This document shows, piece after piece, positions 1-8,807 of a stretch of 52,418 nt of DNA; positions within the stretch are counted from its first letter, which is position 1, and each line of letters starts with the position of its first letter. This stretch comes from an uncultured Eubacteriales bacterium (GTDB lineage: Bacteria > Bacillota > Clostridia > Oscillospirales > Oscillospiraceae): contig URPI01000001.1 of the NCBI GenBank assembly GCA_900549705.1, forward strand, positions 1-52,418. The letters are read 5' to 3'. A model generated the notes under the pieces. The model was not told the origin of the DNA. It was given only the letters and a program-made list of their open reading frames with translations, and did no database searches. The translations under genes and the position numbers were made by a program.

Positions 1-54
1 AGCCCGTTCGGGCTGCCAGCTCCCCCAGAGGTGGAGCCGAGGGCGCTTCGCGCC
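1..54 (+). repeat. Type B hairpin repeat, right-end fragment
   Basis: This fragment contains AGCCCGTTCGGGCT, then a GCCAGCTCCCCCAGAGG...GGAGCC hairpin and GGCGCTTCGCGCC. The same order of blocks recurs at 45202-45267 and, on the opposite strand, at 28056-28092. The window edge cuts it, so its left half is not visible. It lies just upstream of the purF promoter. Confidence 0.7.
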
Positions 55-161
55 GGGGACGTATGCAAGACGCTACTCAGCAGATAGCTCAAAATGTGTC
101 CCGCATTGTGCGGCAGAAGGCAGTGATTTCCACAGAGTTTCTTTCACCCATCATCCAATAT

Positions 162-190
162 TTGACTTAAAATTCGGATTGTGATAAAAT
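162..190 (+). promoter_or_regulatory. purF-carAB promoter
   Basis: TTGACT (162-167) and TAAAAT (185-190) are separated by 17 bp, which fits a SigA-type promoter. The predicted start near 197 leaves a leader of about 77 nt with a run of eight T residues (about 249-256) just before the Shine-Dalgarno. I see no convincing hairpin in front of that T run, so attenuation is not claimed. Confidence 0.7.
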
Positions 191-273
191 ACTCCCCAAG
201 CAAGGACGCTTATTCAGGCGAAGGAAACTCCGCCGGGGTAGGTGTCTCTTTTTTTTGCGAAAAGGAGGATACA

Positions 274-1713
274 ATGAAAGACCTTCACGAAGAATGCGGT
301 GTGTTTGGTGTCTGGTCGCCAGAACCTCAGAACATGGCGAACCTCGCTTACTATGGGCTGTACGCCTTGCAGCACCGGGGGCAGGAGAGCTGCGGCATCG
401 TTGTAAACGATGATGGCGTGTTCACCGCCCACCGAGATCTGGGGCAGGTTGGCGAGGTGTTCACCCGGGATGTGATGGAAAAATTTCCGGCGGGAACCAT
501 GGCCGTTGCCCATGTGCGATACGGCACCACCGGCGCAACCAACCGAGCGAACTGTCAGCCCATTGTGGTCAACCACATGAAGGGCAAGCTGGCACTGGCA
601 CACAACGGTAACCTCAGCAATGCCTTTGAACTGCGCAGTGCCCTGGAGCTGGGCGGTGCCATCTTCCACGGAACCAGCGACACGGAAATCATTGCCTACA
701 TCATCACCCAGCAGCGGCTGAAAACCCCCTCCATTGAGGCCGCCGTCAGCTGCGCCATGTACCAGATGGAGGGAGCCTATTCCCTGGTGATGATGTCCTC
801 CGCCAAGCTCATTGCTGCCCGTGACCCCTGGGGCTTCCGCCCACTGTGCTACGGCAAAACCCCGGAGGGGATGTATGTGGTAGCCTCCGAAAGCTGTGCC
901 CTGGCTGCCGTTGGAGCAAAGCCGGAGCGGGATTTGCTCCCCGGCGAGATTGTCACCTTCGATGAAACCGGCGTTCACGCCGACCGCTCCCACTGCTCAC
1001 GGCATCCCCAGCGCGCCTGTATTTTTGAATATATCTACTTTGCCCGCCCCGATTCGGTGATTGACGGCGTTTCCGTCCACCAGGCGCGGAAAAACGCAGG
1101 CCGCCTGCTGGCGCGGCGGCATCCCGTGGAGGCGGACATTGTGGTGGGTGTACCGGATTCCGGTCTGGATGCCGCCCTGGGCTATTCCGAAGCCTCCGGG
1201 ATTCCCTTTTCCCTGGGCTTCCTGAAAAACAAATACATCGGCAGAACCTTTATTTCTCCCGGCCAGGGGGAACGGCTGAACCAGGTAAAAATCAAGCTCA
1301 ACCCCATCGGCGAAGCGGTAAACGGCAAGCGTGTGGTGCTGATTGACGATTCCATTGTCCGGGGCACCACCAGCGGGCAGATTGTGAGCCTGCTGCGGGA
1401 GGCCGGTGCCACAGAGATACATATGCGCATTTCTTCCCCGCCCTTCCGCAATCCCTGCTACTACGGTACGGACATTGACTCCCGGGAGCACCTGATTGCC
1501 TGCCACCACTCGATTCCCGAAATCGCGGAAATCATCGGCGCAGATTCCCTGGGCTATCTGGAAATCGAAGACCTGGCAGAGATGATTGGTTCCCCCAACT
1601 TCTGCCATGCCTGCTTCAGCGGAGACTATCCCACGGAAATTCCCAGCCGCACGGAAAAAGACAGATTTGAGGGGAAGCTATCCCAAAGGAGGACAACCCA
1701 TGAAAACAATTGA
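274..1713 (+). CDS. purF: Amidophosphoribosyltransferase (PurF)
   Basis: PurF uses glutamine and PRPP to make 5-phosphoribosylamine, the first committed step of purine synthesis, in the cytosol. The start at 274 was chosen because AAAGGAGG lies just upstream and because it gives an N-terminus in which a 7-residue propeptide precedes Cys8, the usual N-terminal nucleophile of the class II glutaminase domain (CGVFGVW). The C-terminal half carries the PRPP-binding motif VVLIDDSIVRGTTS. Cysteines in RACIFEY, NPCYYG and CHACF match the four ligands of the 4Fe-4S cluster known in Bacillus PurF, so this is probably the oxygen-labile type. The product is 479 aa, normal for the family. The gene overlaps carA by 14 nt, so the two are translationally coupled. 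The reading frame stays open upstream to 181, but no ribosome-binding site supports that start. Confidence 0.96.
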   Translation: MKDLHEECGVFGVWSPEPQNMANLAYYGLYALQHRGQESCGIVVNDDGVFTAHRDLGQVGEVFTRDVMEKFPAGTMAVAHVRYGTTGATNRANCQPIVVNHMKGKLALAHNGNLSNAFELRSALELGGAIFHGTSDTEIIAYIITQQRLKTPSIEAAVSCAMYQMEGAYSLVMMSSAKLIAARDPWGFRPLCYGKTPEGMYVVASESCALAAVGAKPERDLLPGEIVTFDETGVHADRSHCSRHPQRACIFEYIYFARPDSVIDGVSVHQARKNAGRLLARRHPVEADIVVGVPDSGLDAALGYSEASGIPFSLGFLKNKYIGRTFISPGQGERLNQVKIKLNPIGEAVNGKRVVLIDDSIVRGTTSGQIVSLLREAGATEIHMRISSPPFRNPCYYGTDIDSREHLIACHHSIPEIAEIIGADSLGYLEIEDLAEMIGSPNFCHACFSGDYPTEIPSRTEKDRFEGKLSQRRTTHENN

Positions 1714-2809
1714 CCGCAAGCTTGTCCTGGAGGACGGGAGCGAGTACTATGGCTACGGCTTCGGCAGCACCGCAGACCGGGTTTGCGAAATCGTGTTCAA
1801 CACCTCCATGGCCGGTTATCAGGAAATTGTATCCGACCTGAGTTACACCGACCAGATGGTGGTGATGACCTATCCCCTGATTGGCAACTACGGCATTGCC
1901 GAGGAGGACTTTGAGTGCAAGTTCCCCAACATCGGCGGCATGGTGGTGTATGACTACAACGACTTCCCCTCCAATTTCCGGTGCGTCAAAACCCTGTCGG
2001 AATTGCTGGAGGAGAACAACATCCCCGCCATTTCCGGGGTGGACACCCGGAAGCTGGCGCGAAGCATCCGTGATCTGGGCAGCCGCCGGGCACTGATTAC
2101 TTCCCCGGATACCCCCACCGAAACGGCGCTGGCCGTCATTGCCGCCACTCCGGTGCCCCGGGACGCGGTCAGCCGGGTCAGCTGCAAAAAGCGCTGGTAT
2201 TCCCGCACCGCCGATGCCCAGTTCCATGTGGTTGCCGTGGACTGCGGCATCAAGCTGAATATCATCCGCAGCCTCAACCACTGGGGCTGCAACGTAACCA
2301 TTGTTCCCTACGACACCACAGCAGAGGAAATCCTGTTCATGAAACCGGACGGTGTATTCCTGTCCAACGGCCCCGGTGACCCGGAGGACGTGCCGGAGGT
2401 GGCCGAAACCGTGCGGAAGCTGCGGGGCAAGGTGCCCATTTTCGGGATTTGCCTGGGACACCAGATCCTGTCCCTGGCCTACGGTGCCAAAACCTACAAG
2501 CTGAAGTTCGGCCACCGGGGCGGCAACCATCCCGTAAAAAATCTGCTCACCGGCAAAATTGAAATGACCGCCCAGAACCACAGCTATGCCTTGATCCCGG
2601 AAAGTGTGGAGGGAACGGGGCTGACCGTGACTCATGTGAATCTGCTGGACAACACCATTGAGGGCGTAGAGTGCCGGAAGGACAGAATTTTCGGCATCCA
2701 GTACCACCCGGAAAGTGCCCCCGGCCCCCAGGACAGCCAGTATCTATTTGCCCATTTTGTAGACTACATGAAGGAGGCCAAAGGCAATGCCGAAAAGAAC
2801 CGATATTAA
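1700..2809 (+). CDS. carA: Carbamoyl-phosphate synthase small subunit (CarA)
   Basis: CarA is the glutamine amidotransferase subunit that hydrolyses glutamine and channels ammonia to CarB for carbamoyl phosphate, the precursor of pyrimidines and arginine. The start at 1700 follows AAAGGAGG and yields MKTIDRKLVLEDG, the usual beginning; the product is 369 aa. The N-terminal CPSase_sm domain has the typical TSMAGYQE and DTRKLARSIR stretches. The C-terminal class I glutaminase has the nucleophile Cys in FGICLGHQ and the His/Glu pair in YHPESAPGP. Its start lies inside purF and its end lies inside carB, so the three genes form one coupled unit. Confidence 0.97.
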   Translation: MKTIDRKLVLEDGSEYYGYGFGSTADRVCEIVFNTSMAGYQEIVSDLSYTDQMVVMTYPLIGNYGIAEEDFECKFPNIGGMVVYDYNDFPSNFRCVKTLSELLEENNIPAISGVDTRKLARSIRDLGSRRALITSPDTPTETALAVIAATPVPRDAVSRVSCKKRWYSRTADAQFHVVAVDCGIKLNIIRSLNHWGCNVTIVPYDTTAEEILFMKPDGVFLSNGPGDPEDVPEVAETVRKLRGKVPIFGICLGHQILSLAYGAKTYKLKFGHRGGNHPVKNLLTGKIEMTAQNHSYALIPESVEGTGLTVTHVNLLDNTIEGVECRKDRIFGIQYHPESAPGPQDSQYLFAHFVDYMKEAKGNAEKNRY

Positions 2810-5800
2810 AAAAGTCATGGTGATTGGCTCCGGCCCCATCGTCATTGGCCAGGCTGCCGAATTTGACTACGCCGGAACGCAGGCCTGCCTTGCCTTGAAG
2901 GAAGAAGGCTACGAGGTCATTCTGGCAAACTCCAATCCCGCTACCATCATGACCGACAATTCTGTGGCCGACAAGGTGTACATGGAGCCGCTGACCCTGG
3001 AATATCTGGCAAGAATCTGCCGCTATGAGCGCCCGGATGCCATTGTCCCCGGCATCGGCGGCCAGACCGGCCTGAACTTAGCGGTTCAGCTGGCCAAGAA
3101 GGGCGTTTTGGACGAATGCGAAATTGAGCTGCTGGGCACGGATGTAAAAAGTATCGAGTGCGCCGAGGATCGGGAGCTGTTTAAGGAGCTGTGCCAGCGG
3201 ATTGGCGAGCCAACCGTGCCCAGCCACATCACCTACAGCGTGGAGGAAGCCGTGGCTGCCGCCAAGGAAATCGGCTACCCGGTTATCCTGCGCCCTGCCT
3301 TTACCCTGGGCGGAACCGGCGGCGGCTTTGCCTATGACGAAAATGAGCTGCGGGAGATGATGCGGGGCGCGCTGGCGCTGTCCCCGGTGCATCAGGTGCT
3401 GGTGGAAAAGAGCATCAAGGGCTTTAAGGAAATTGAGTATGAGGTCATCCGGGACGGGGCAGACACCGCCATCACCGTCTGTAATATGGAAAATCTCGAC
3501 CCCGTGGGCATCCACACCGGCGACTCCATTGTGGTCGCCCCCAGCCAGACCCTGACCAACAAGGAATATCATATGCTCCGGGACAGTGCCCTGCGCATCA
3601 TCCGCGCCCTGGACGTGAAGGGCGGATGCAATGTGCAATTTGCTCTGGATCCCCATTCCTTCCGTTACTTTGTCATTGAAGTCAATCCCCGGGTGTCCCG
3701 CTCCTCTGCCCTGGCCTCCAAGGCCACCGGCTACCCCATCGCCCGCGTCTCCGCCAAGATTGCCGTGGGACTGCGGCTGGATGAAATTCAACTGGCCAAC
3801 ACTCCCGCCTGTTTTGAACCGACCCTGGATTATGTTGTAACGAAGATGCCCCGGTTCCCCTTTGACAAATTTCCCGCCGCCCAAAACCAGCTGTCCACCC
3901 AGATGAAGGCCACAGGCGAAGTGATGAGCGTGGGGCGGTGCTTTGAGGAGAGCCTGCTGAAAGCCGTCCGCTCCCTGGAAAATCAGAAGATTCATCTGCA
4001 CATGGAGAAATTCGACTCCAAGCATATGCGGGTGGATGAGCTGCTGGACTACATCAAGGAGGGGACGGACGACCGCATCTATGCCATTTCCCAGCTCATG
4101 TGGTTGGGGGTGGATGCCTCCCTGGTGTGCGACATCACCCAGATTGATATGTTCTTCCTGGACAAAATCAAACAGATTGTGGATTTTGAAAAGGAGCTGG
4201 AGCAAGCCCCCGGCGACCTTGCCCTGCTGAAGGAAGCCAAGCGTCTGGGCTTCTCCGATGCCTATATTGCCGAGCTGTGGAAGCAAAAGGAGCTGGATGT
4301 ATACACGCTTCGCTGCAAATGGCGCATCTTCCCGGTGTACAAGATGATTGACACCTGTGCCAGCGAATTTGAAAGCTATGTTCCCTACTTCTATTCCACC
4401 TACGCTTCCGAGAATGAATCGGTGGTATCCAACCGGAAAAAGGTCATCGTCCTTGGCTCCGGCCCCATTCGCATCGGCCAGGGCGTGGAATTTGACTATT
4501 CCACCGTTCACGCCGTCCACACCATTCAGCAGATGGGGTATGAGGCCATTGTCATCAACAACAACCCTGAGACCGTCTCCACGGACTATACCACGGCAGA
4601 CAAGCTGTACTTTGAGCCGCTGACGGCAGAGGACGTGATGAACATCGTCCATCTGGAGCACCCGGAGGGTGTCATTGTCACCCTGGGCGGCCAGACCGCG
4701 GTGAATCTGGCGCAAAGCCTCCACGACCGGGGCGTGAACATCATTGGAACAGACTGCGCTGCCATCGAAAAGGCTGAGAACCGGGATGCTTTTGACGCTG
4801 TTATCAAGGCGCTGCACATCCCCAACCCCACCGGTGAGGCGGTCACTACCCTGGAAGAAGGCATTTGCGCCGCCGACCGCATCGGCTATCCGGTGCTGGT
4901 GCGCCCCAGCTTTGTGCTGGGCGGCAGAGCCATGGAAATCGTTGCCAAGCGGGAAATGCTGGAACGGTATTTGAAGAATGCCTTTGCGGTGGACGACACC
5001 AAGCCCGTGCTGATTGACAAGTATGTGGTAGGCAAGGAAACGGAGGTGGATGCCATCTGCGATGGTGAACAGGTTTTCCTGCCCGGCATCATGGAGCTGG
5101 TGGAGCGCACCGGCGTTCATTCCGGCGACTCTATCAGCGTATATCCCCCCTTCTCCCTGAGCCAGTCGGTGAAGGATACCATTGTGGAATACACCACCAA
5201 GCTGGGGCTGGGCATCGGCATCCGGGGACTGTTTAACATTCAGTTTATTGTTGCACCGGATGACCATGTGTATGTCATCGAAGTCAACCCCCGCGCCTCC
5301 CGGTCCGTTCCCTTCCTCTCCAAGTCCACCGGCTGCAACCTGGTGCAGATTGCCACCCGCGTGATGCTGGGACAGTCTCTGGCGCAGCAGGGCATCACCG
5401 GCAGTGCTGAGCGAAAAGAGCAGCGCTGGTATGTCAAGGCTCCCGCTTTTTCCTTTGCCAAGCTCACCGGTATGGATGCTTACCTGTCCCCGGAAATGAA
5501 ATCCACCGGCGAAGCCATCGGCTATGATGTGAAGCTGAACCGGGCGCTTTACAAAGCACTGCAAGCTTCCGGCATCAAAATGAAGGACTACGGCACGGTG
5601 ATTGTAACCCTGGCAGATGAAGACAAGGAGGAGGCGCTGCCTCTGGTTCGCCGGTTCTATCACCTGGGCTTCAACATTGAGGCCACCGAAGGAACCGCGG
5701 CCTTCCTCAAAAGCCACGGCATCCGCACCCGGGTACGCCGGAAGCTCAGTGACGGCAGCAATGAAATTCTCGATTCCATCCGCGCCGGTTATGTCAGTTA

Positions 5801-5972
5801 TATTCTCAACACCCGTGCCATTACCTCCGGGGTACACTATGACGACGGCGTGGCCATCCGCCGCTGCGCCGTGCAGAACGGCGTGAATATGTTCACCTCT
5901 CTGGATACTGCCAGAATCCTGCTGGACGCATTGGAAGAAGTGATTCCCGAAATCTCCACCATCGGAAAATAA
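2787..5972 (+). CDS. carB: Carbamoyl-phosphate synthase large subunit (CarB)
   Basis: CarB makes carbamoyl phosphate from bicarbonate, two ATP and the ammonia delivered by CarA. The 1061-residue length is typical. The duplicated architecture is plain: the first half starts with IGSGPIVIGQAAEFDYAGTQ and the second, near residue 550, with LGSGPIRIGQGVEFDYS, each followed by an ATP-grasp domain with EVNPR motifs. The last part (about 930-1061) fits the MGS-like allosteric domain. The ATG at 2787 overlaps the end of carA by 23 nt and has AAGGAGG upstream. No PyrR-type attenuator is visible within the operon. Confidence 0.97.
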   Translation: MPKRTDIKKVMVIGSGPIVIGQAAEFDYAGTQACLALKEEGYEVILANSNPATIMTDNSVADKVYMEPLTLEYLARICRYERPDAIVPGIGGQTGLNLAVQLAKKGVLDECEIELLGTDVKSIECAEDRELFKELCQRIGEPTVPSHITYSVEEAVAAAKEIGYPVILRPAFTLGGTGGGFAYDENELREMMRGALALSPVHQVLVEKSIKGFKEIEYEVIRDGADTAITVCNMENLDPVGIHTGDSIVVAPSQTLTNKEYHMLRDSALRIIRALDVKGGCNVQFALDPHSFRYFVIEVNPRVSRSSALASKATGYPIARVSAKIAVGLRLDEIQLANTPACFEPTLDYVVTKMPRFPFDKFPAAQNQLSTQMKATGEVMSVGRCFEESLLKAVRSLENQKIHLHMEKFDSKHMRVDELLDYIKEGTDDRIYAISQLMWLGVDASLVCDITQIDMFFLDKIKQIVDFEKELEQAPGDLALLKEAKRLGFSDAYIAELWKQKELDVYTLRCKWRIFPVYKMIDTCASEFESYVPYFYSTYASENESVVSNRKKVIVLGSGPIRIGQGVEFDYSTVHAVHTIQQMGYEAIVINNNPETVSTDYTTADKLYFEPLTAEDVMNIVHLEHPEGVIVTLGGQTAVNLAQSLHDRGVNIIGTDCAAIEKAENRDAFDAVIKALHIPNPTGEAVTTLEEGICAADRIGYPVLVRPSFVLGGRAMEIVAKREMLERYLKNAFAVDDTKPVLIDKYVVGKETEVDAICDGEQVFLPGIMELVERTGVHSGDSISVYPPFSLSQSVKDTIVEYTTKLGLGIGIRGLFNIQFIVAPDDHVYVIEVNPRASRSVPFLSKSTGCNLVQIATRVMLGQSLAQQGITGSAERKEQRWYVKAPAFSFAKLTGMDAYLSPEMKSTGEAIGYDVKLNRALYKALQASGIKMKDYGTVIVTLADEDKEEALPLVRRFYHLGFNIEATEGTAAFLKSHGIRTRVRRKLSDGSNEILDSIRAGYVSYILNTRAITSGVHYDDGVAIRRCAVQNGVNMFTSLDTARILLDALEEVIPEISTIGK

Positions 5973-5979
5973 AAATTCA

Positions 5980-6012
5980 CCGGAGCTGCCAATTGCGGCA
6001 GCTCCGGCTTTT
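5980..6012 (+). terminator. Terminator of purF-carAB
   Basis: An 11-bp perfect stem (CCGGAGCTGCC/GGCAGCTCCGG) with a 6-nt loop is followed by CTTTT. It begins 8 nt after the carB stop. The A-rich left side could also let it act on transcripts arriving from the convergent GH94 gene. Confidence 0.85.
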
Positions 6013-6151
6013 CATAAGTAAGAAGCAAGAAAACGTGAATCAGTATGGCGGCCACGGAACAGCCGTAAAACGTATTCACAATTCACTTTTCTCGAATCCG
6101 CTTCTAAAGAATGTCTGCAATTCAGCGTTTCCGTTCCGGCTCGAAGCGAGA

Positions 6152-8569
6152 TTACACCGTTACGGCAACGTCATATTCTGTCTTGCCGGTGTCGGGAATG
6201 ACCTTCCCCTCCATTGCCGTTCCATCCACGGTCAGGCTGTAGCTTCCGGTCTGCCGCACGGAAATGCGGTAGACTGCGCCCCGGAATTTCCGGGTCACGG
6301 TATAGTCCCCAAAGTCGGTGGGCAGGCAGGGGTCAATGCTCAGGCCGCTCAGGGTGGGCTTGATGCCCAGGATGTACTGGCTGATGTTTACGAATGTCCA
6401 GGAGGCGGTGCCGGTCAGCCAGCTGTTGCGGGCGGCTCCCTCCTCGAAGGATGCCCGGGCGGCAACGGTCTGGGCGTAGACGTAAGGCTCCACCCGGCGG
6501 ATGTCGCTGTGCTCCTCCTGGTAAACCGGGGCGGTACGCTTGTAAATGTCAAAGGCGTTGTCGCCCCGCCCCACCACGGTTTCCGCAATGGAAATCCAGG
6601 GGTTATTGTGGCAGAAAACCGAGCCGTTTTCCTTGTATCCCGGGGGATAGGAGGAAATTTCTCCCAGCTCCTTGTGATACACGGTGTAGCAGGGAGCCAG
6701 CAGCTCCACGCCGTATTTGCCCAGCAGGTGCTTGCGGACGGAATCCAGCGCCATCACCGCCTTGCCGTCCTGCTTGCCCACCCCTGCCATGACGCACATT
6801 CCCTGGGGCTCGATGTAAATTTTGCCCTCCTGGCACTGGTTGGAGCCAACGGGATGGGAGAAGGCATCATAAGCGCGGACGAACCACTGCCCGTCCCACC
6901 CGGCGGTTTCAATGGTCTGCTCCATGTCGCTGACGGCATTCCGCACAGCTTCGGCTTCCGTATTCAGCCCCTTGGCCTGGCAGATTTCGGCATATTCCCT
7001 GCCGTACAGCACAAACATACCGCCGATGAACACCGATTCTGCCACGGGTCCCTCAGAGGGGCCGGAGGTCTGGAAGCTCTCGCCCGGCTCCTCGCTGAAG
7101 CAGTTCAGGTTCAGGCAGTCGTTCCAGTCGGCGCGGCCAATCAGGGGCAGACCGTGAGGGCCGGTGTGGGTCATGGTGAAGTTCACGCTGCGGCGCAGAT
7201 GCTCCATCAGGGGCATTTCCGAGCCGGGGACATTGTCGAAGGGGGTGGGGTGATCCAGGATGGAAAAGTCCCCGGTCTCTGCCAGATAGGCATGGGTGGC
7301 AGCCACCAGCCACAGGGGGTCGTCATTAAAGCCGGAGCCAATGTCGTTGTTGCCCCGCTTGGTCAGGGGCTGGTACTGGTGATAGGTGGAGCCGTCCGCC
7401 CACTGGACGGAGGCAATGTCGATGATTCGCTCCCGGGCACGGTCTGGTGCCATGTGGACGAAGCCCAGCAAATCCTGGCAGCTGTCCCGGAAGCCCATGC
7501 CCCGCCCGGTGCCGGATTCAAAATAGCTGGCGGAGCGGCTCATGTTATAGGTGACCATGCACTGATATTGATGCCAGATGTTTACCGCCCGGTTCAGCTT
7601 TTCGTCCTTGCAGGACAGGGTATAGGTGTTCAGCAGACGGCTCCAGTCGACGCGCAGCGCCTCCATGGCCTGTTCCACCGCTTCATCGGTGGAAAATTTC
7701 TGCATCACCCGATGGGCGGTATCCTTGCGGATAACGCCGGGGGCGATGAATTTCTGCTCCCTGGGATTTTTGCCGTAACCCAGCACAAACACCAGATGCC
7801 GGGTTTCGCCGGGGGCAAGGGTAATGTCCAGGTGCAGACCCGCCATGGGCGCGCCGCCGTGGGCGATGAAATTGCCGGCTTCTTTATTCAAAATGGCCTG
7901 GGGGGCGGCAAAATTGCCGAAGATACCCAGGAAGCTGTCCCGGTCGGTGTCGAAGCCGCTGAGGGGGGCGTTGACACCGTAATAGGCATAGTGATCCCGC
8001 CTTTCCCGGTATTCGGTTTTGTGGTAAATGACGCTGCCCTCCACCTCCACTTCGCCAATGTTCAGATTCCGCTGGAAATTGGTGGCATCGTCCACGGCAT
8101 TCCACAAGCACCATTCCACGGCGGCGGTGAATCGGAAGCTGCGCTGTCTGCCGGATTTGTTGGTCAGCGCCACCTGCTGCACCTCGCAATTTTCCTCCCC
8201 CGGCACCAGGAAGGTAAGGGCGGCGGCGATGCCGTCTTTCTCCGCCTCAAAGATGGTGTAGCCCAGGCCGTGGCGGCAGCGATAGGTGTCCAGCGGGGCA
8301 TCGCAGGGGTGGAAGGTGGGACTCCAGGGGGCTTTTCCGTCTTCTTTTACATAGAAGAAACGGCCACCGATGTCAGCCGGGACGTTGTTGTAGCGGTAGC
8401 GCAGCAGCCGCTGCAATTTCGCATCCCGATAGAAGCAATAGCCTCCGGCGGTGTTGCTGATGAGGGAAAAGAAATCCTTTCTGCCCAGATAGTTAATCCA
8501 GGGCAAGGGGGTGGCGGGGGTTTCAATCACATATTCTTTTTTTGCATCGTCAAAAAAACCGTAACGCAT
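6152..8569 (-). CDS. Cellobiose phosphorylase (GH94)
   Basis: The enzyme splits cellobiose with inorganic phosphate into alpha-glucose 1-phosphate and glucose in the cytosol, saving ATP during cellulose or beta-glucan use. The 805-residue length and the opening MRYGFFDDAKKEYVIETP, followed by PWINYLG and FFSLISNTAGGYCFYRDA, are characteristic of GH94 cellobiose phosphorylases. The RADWNDCLNLN motif (about 479-489) contains the catalytic aspartate of the family; GRGMGFRDSCQD lies at about 355-365. AAAGGAG precedes the ATG. A close relative acting on another beta-glucoside (cellodextrin, laminaribiose or chitobiose) cannot be excluded, but the N-terminal match favours cellobiose. There is no transporter or regulator gene next to it, so substrate uptake must be encoded elsewhere. 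Confidence 0.9.
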   Translation of the reverse strand: MRYGFFDDAKKEYVIETPATPLPWINYLGRKDFFSLISNTAGGYCFYRDAKLQRLLRYRYNNVPADIGGRFFYVKEDGKAPWSPTFHPCDAPLDTYRCRHGLGYTIFEAEKDGIAAALTFLVPGEENCEVQQVALTNKSGRQRSFRFTAAVEWCLWNAVDDATNFQRNLNIGEVEVEGSVIYHKTEYRERRDHYAYYGVNAPLSGFDTDRDSFLGIFGNFAAPQAILNKEAGNFIAHGGAPMAGLHLDITLAPGETRHLVFVLGYGKNPREQKFIAPGVIRKDTAHRVMQKFSTDEAVEQAMEALRVDWSRLLNTYTLSCKDEKLNRAVNIWHQYQCMVTYNMSRSASYFESGTGRGMGFRDSCQDLLGFVHMAPDRARERIIDIASVQWADGSTYHQYQPLTKRGNNDIGSGFNDDPLWLVAATHAYLAETGDFSILDHPTPFDNVPGSEMPLMEHLRRSVNFTMTHTGPHGLPLIGRADWNDCLNLNCFSEEPGESFQTSGPSEGPVAESVFIGGMFVLYGREYAEICQAKGLNTEAEAVRNAVSDMEQTIETAGWDGQWFVRAYDAFSHPVGSNQCQEGKIYIEPQGMCVMAGVGKQDGKAVMALDSVRKHLLGKYGVELLAPCYTVYHKELGEISSYPPGYKENGSVFCHNNPWISIAETVVGRGDNAFDIYKRTAPVYQEEHSDIRRVEPYVYAQTVAARASFEEGAARNSWLTGTASWTFVNISQYILGIKPTLSGLSIDPCLPTDFGDYTVTRKFRGAVYRISVRQTGSYSLTVDGTAMEGKVIPDTGKTEYDVAVTV

Positions 8570-8612
8570 ACTGGCTCTCCTTTGGATGGATTTTATGGGG
8601 TAAAAGATTACT

Positions 8613-8658
8613 TAAACGTTTACGATTACATTTTACCATAGAGCAAGGAGAAAATCAA
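8613..8658 (-). promoter_or_regulatory. Promoter with LacI-type operator for the GH94 gene
   Basis: On the minus strand TTGATT (8658-8653) and TAAAAT (8635-8630) are 17 bp apart. Directly downstream lies the 10-bp perfect palindrome TAAACGTTTA (8613-8622), the form expected of a LacI/GalR-family operator with a central CG. Its position over the transcription start fits repression relieved by a sugar. Confidence 0.7.
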
Positions 8659-8739
8659 GGCGTATGTAAAATTTTTTGCGGGCGACCATGGACGTGCGCC
8701 CTGCGTTGGCATCCCCCGCCCCTGCGGTGCAGGTTTTTG

Positions 8740-8768
8740 TTTACGAGCGGGGCAATCTGCGCTATAAT
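8740..8768 (+). promoter_or_regulatory. Promoter for the Cys-rich unknown gene
   Basis: TTTACG (8740-8745) and a perfect TATAAT (8763-8768) are 17 bp apart, placing transcription start about 35 nt before the ATG at 8808. Confidence 0.6.
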
Positions 8769-8807
8769 AGCCCGGAGAAAATTGCCGCAGGGTGGGAGGA
8801 ACAGAGC

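Noticed and set aside
3078..5837. Long minus-strand frame (919 codons) opposite carB
   Set aside because: It is antisense to an unmistakable carB and has low-complexity His/Gly/Gln-rich composition typical of shadow frames in G/C-rich genes.
5993..8641. Long plus-strand frame (882 codons) opposite the GH94 gene
   Set aside because: The minus-strand gene is a full cellobiose phosphorylase with promoter and operator; the plus frame is its shadow.
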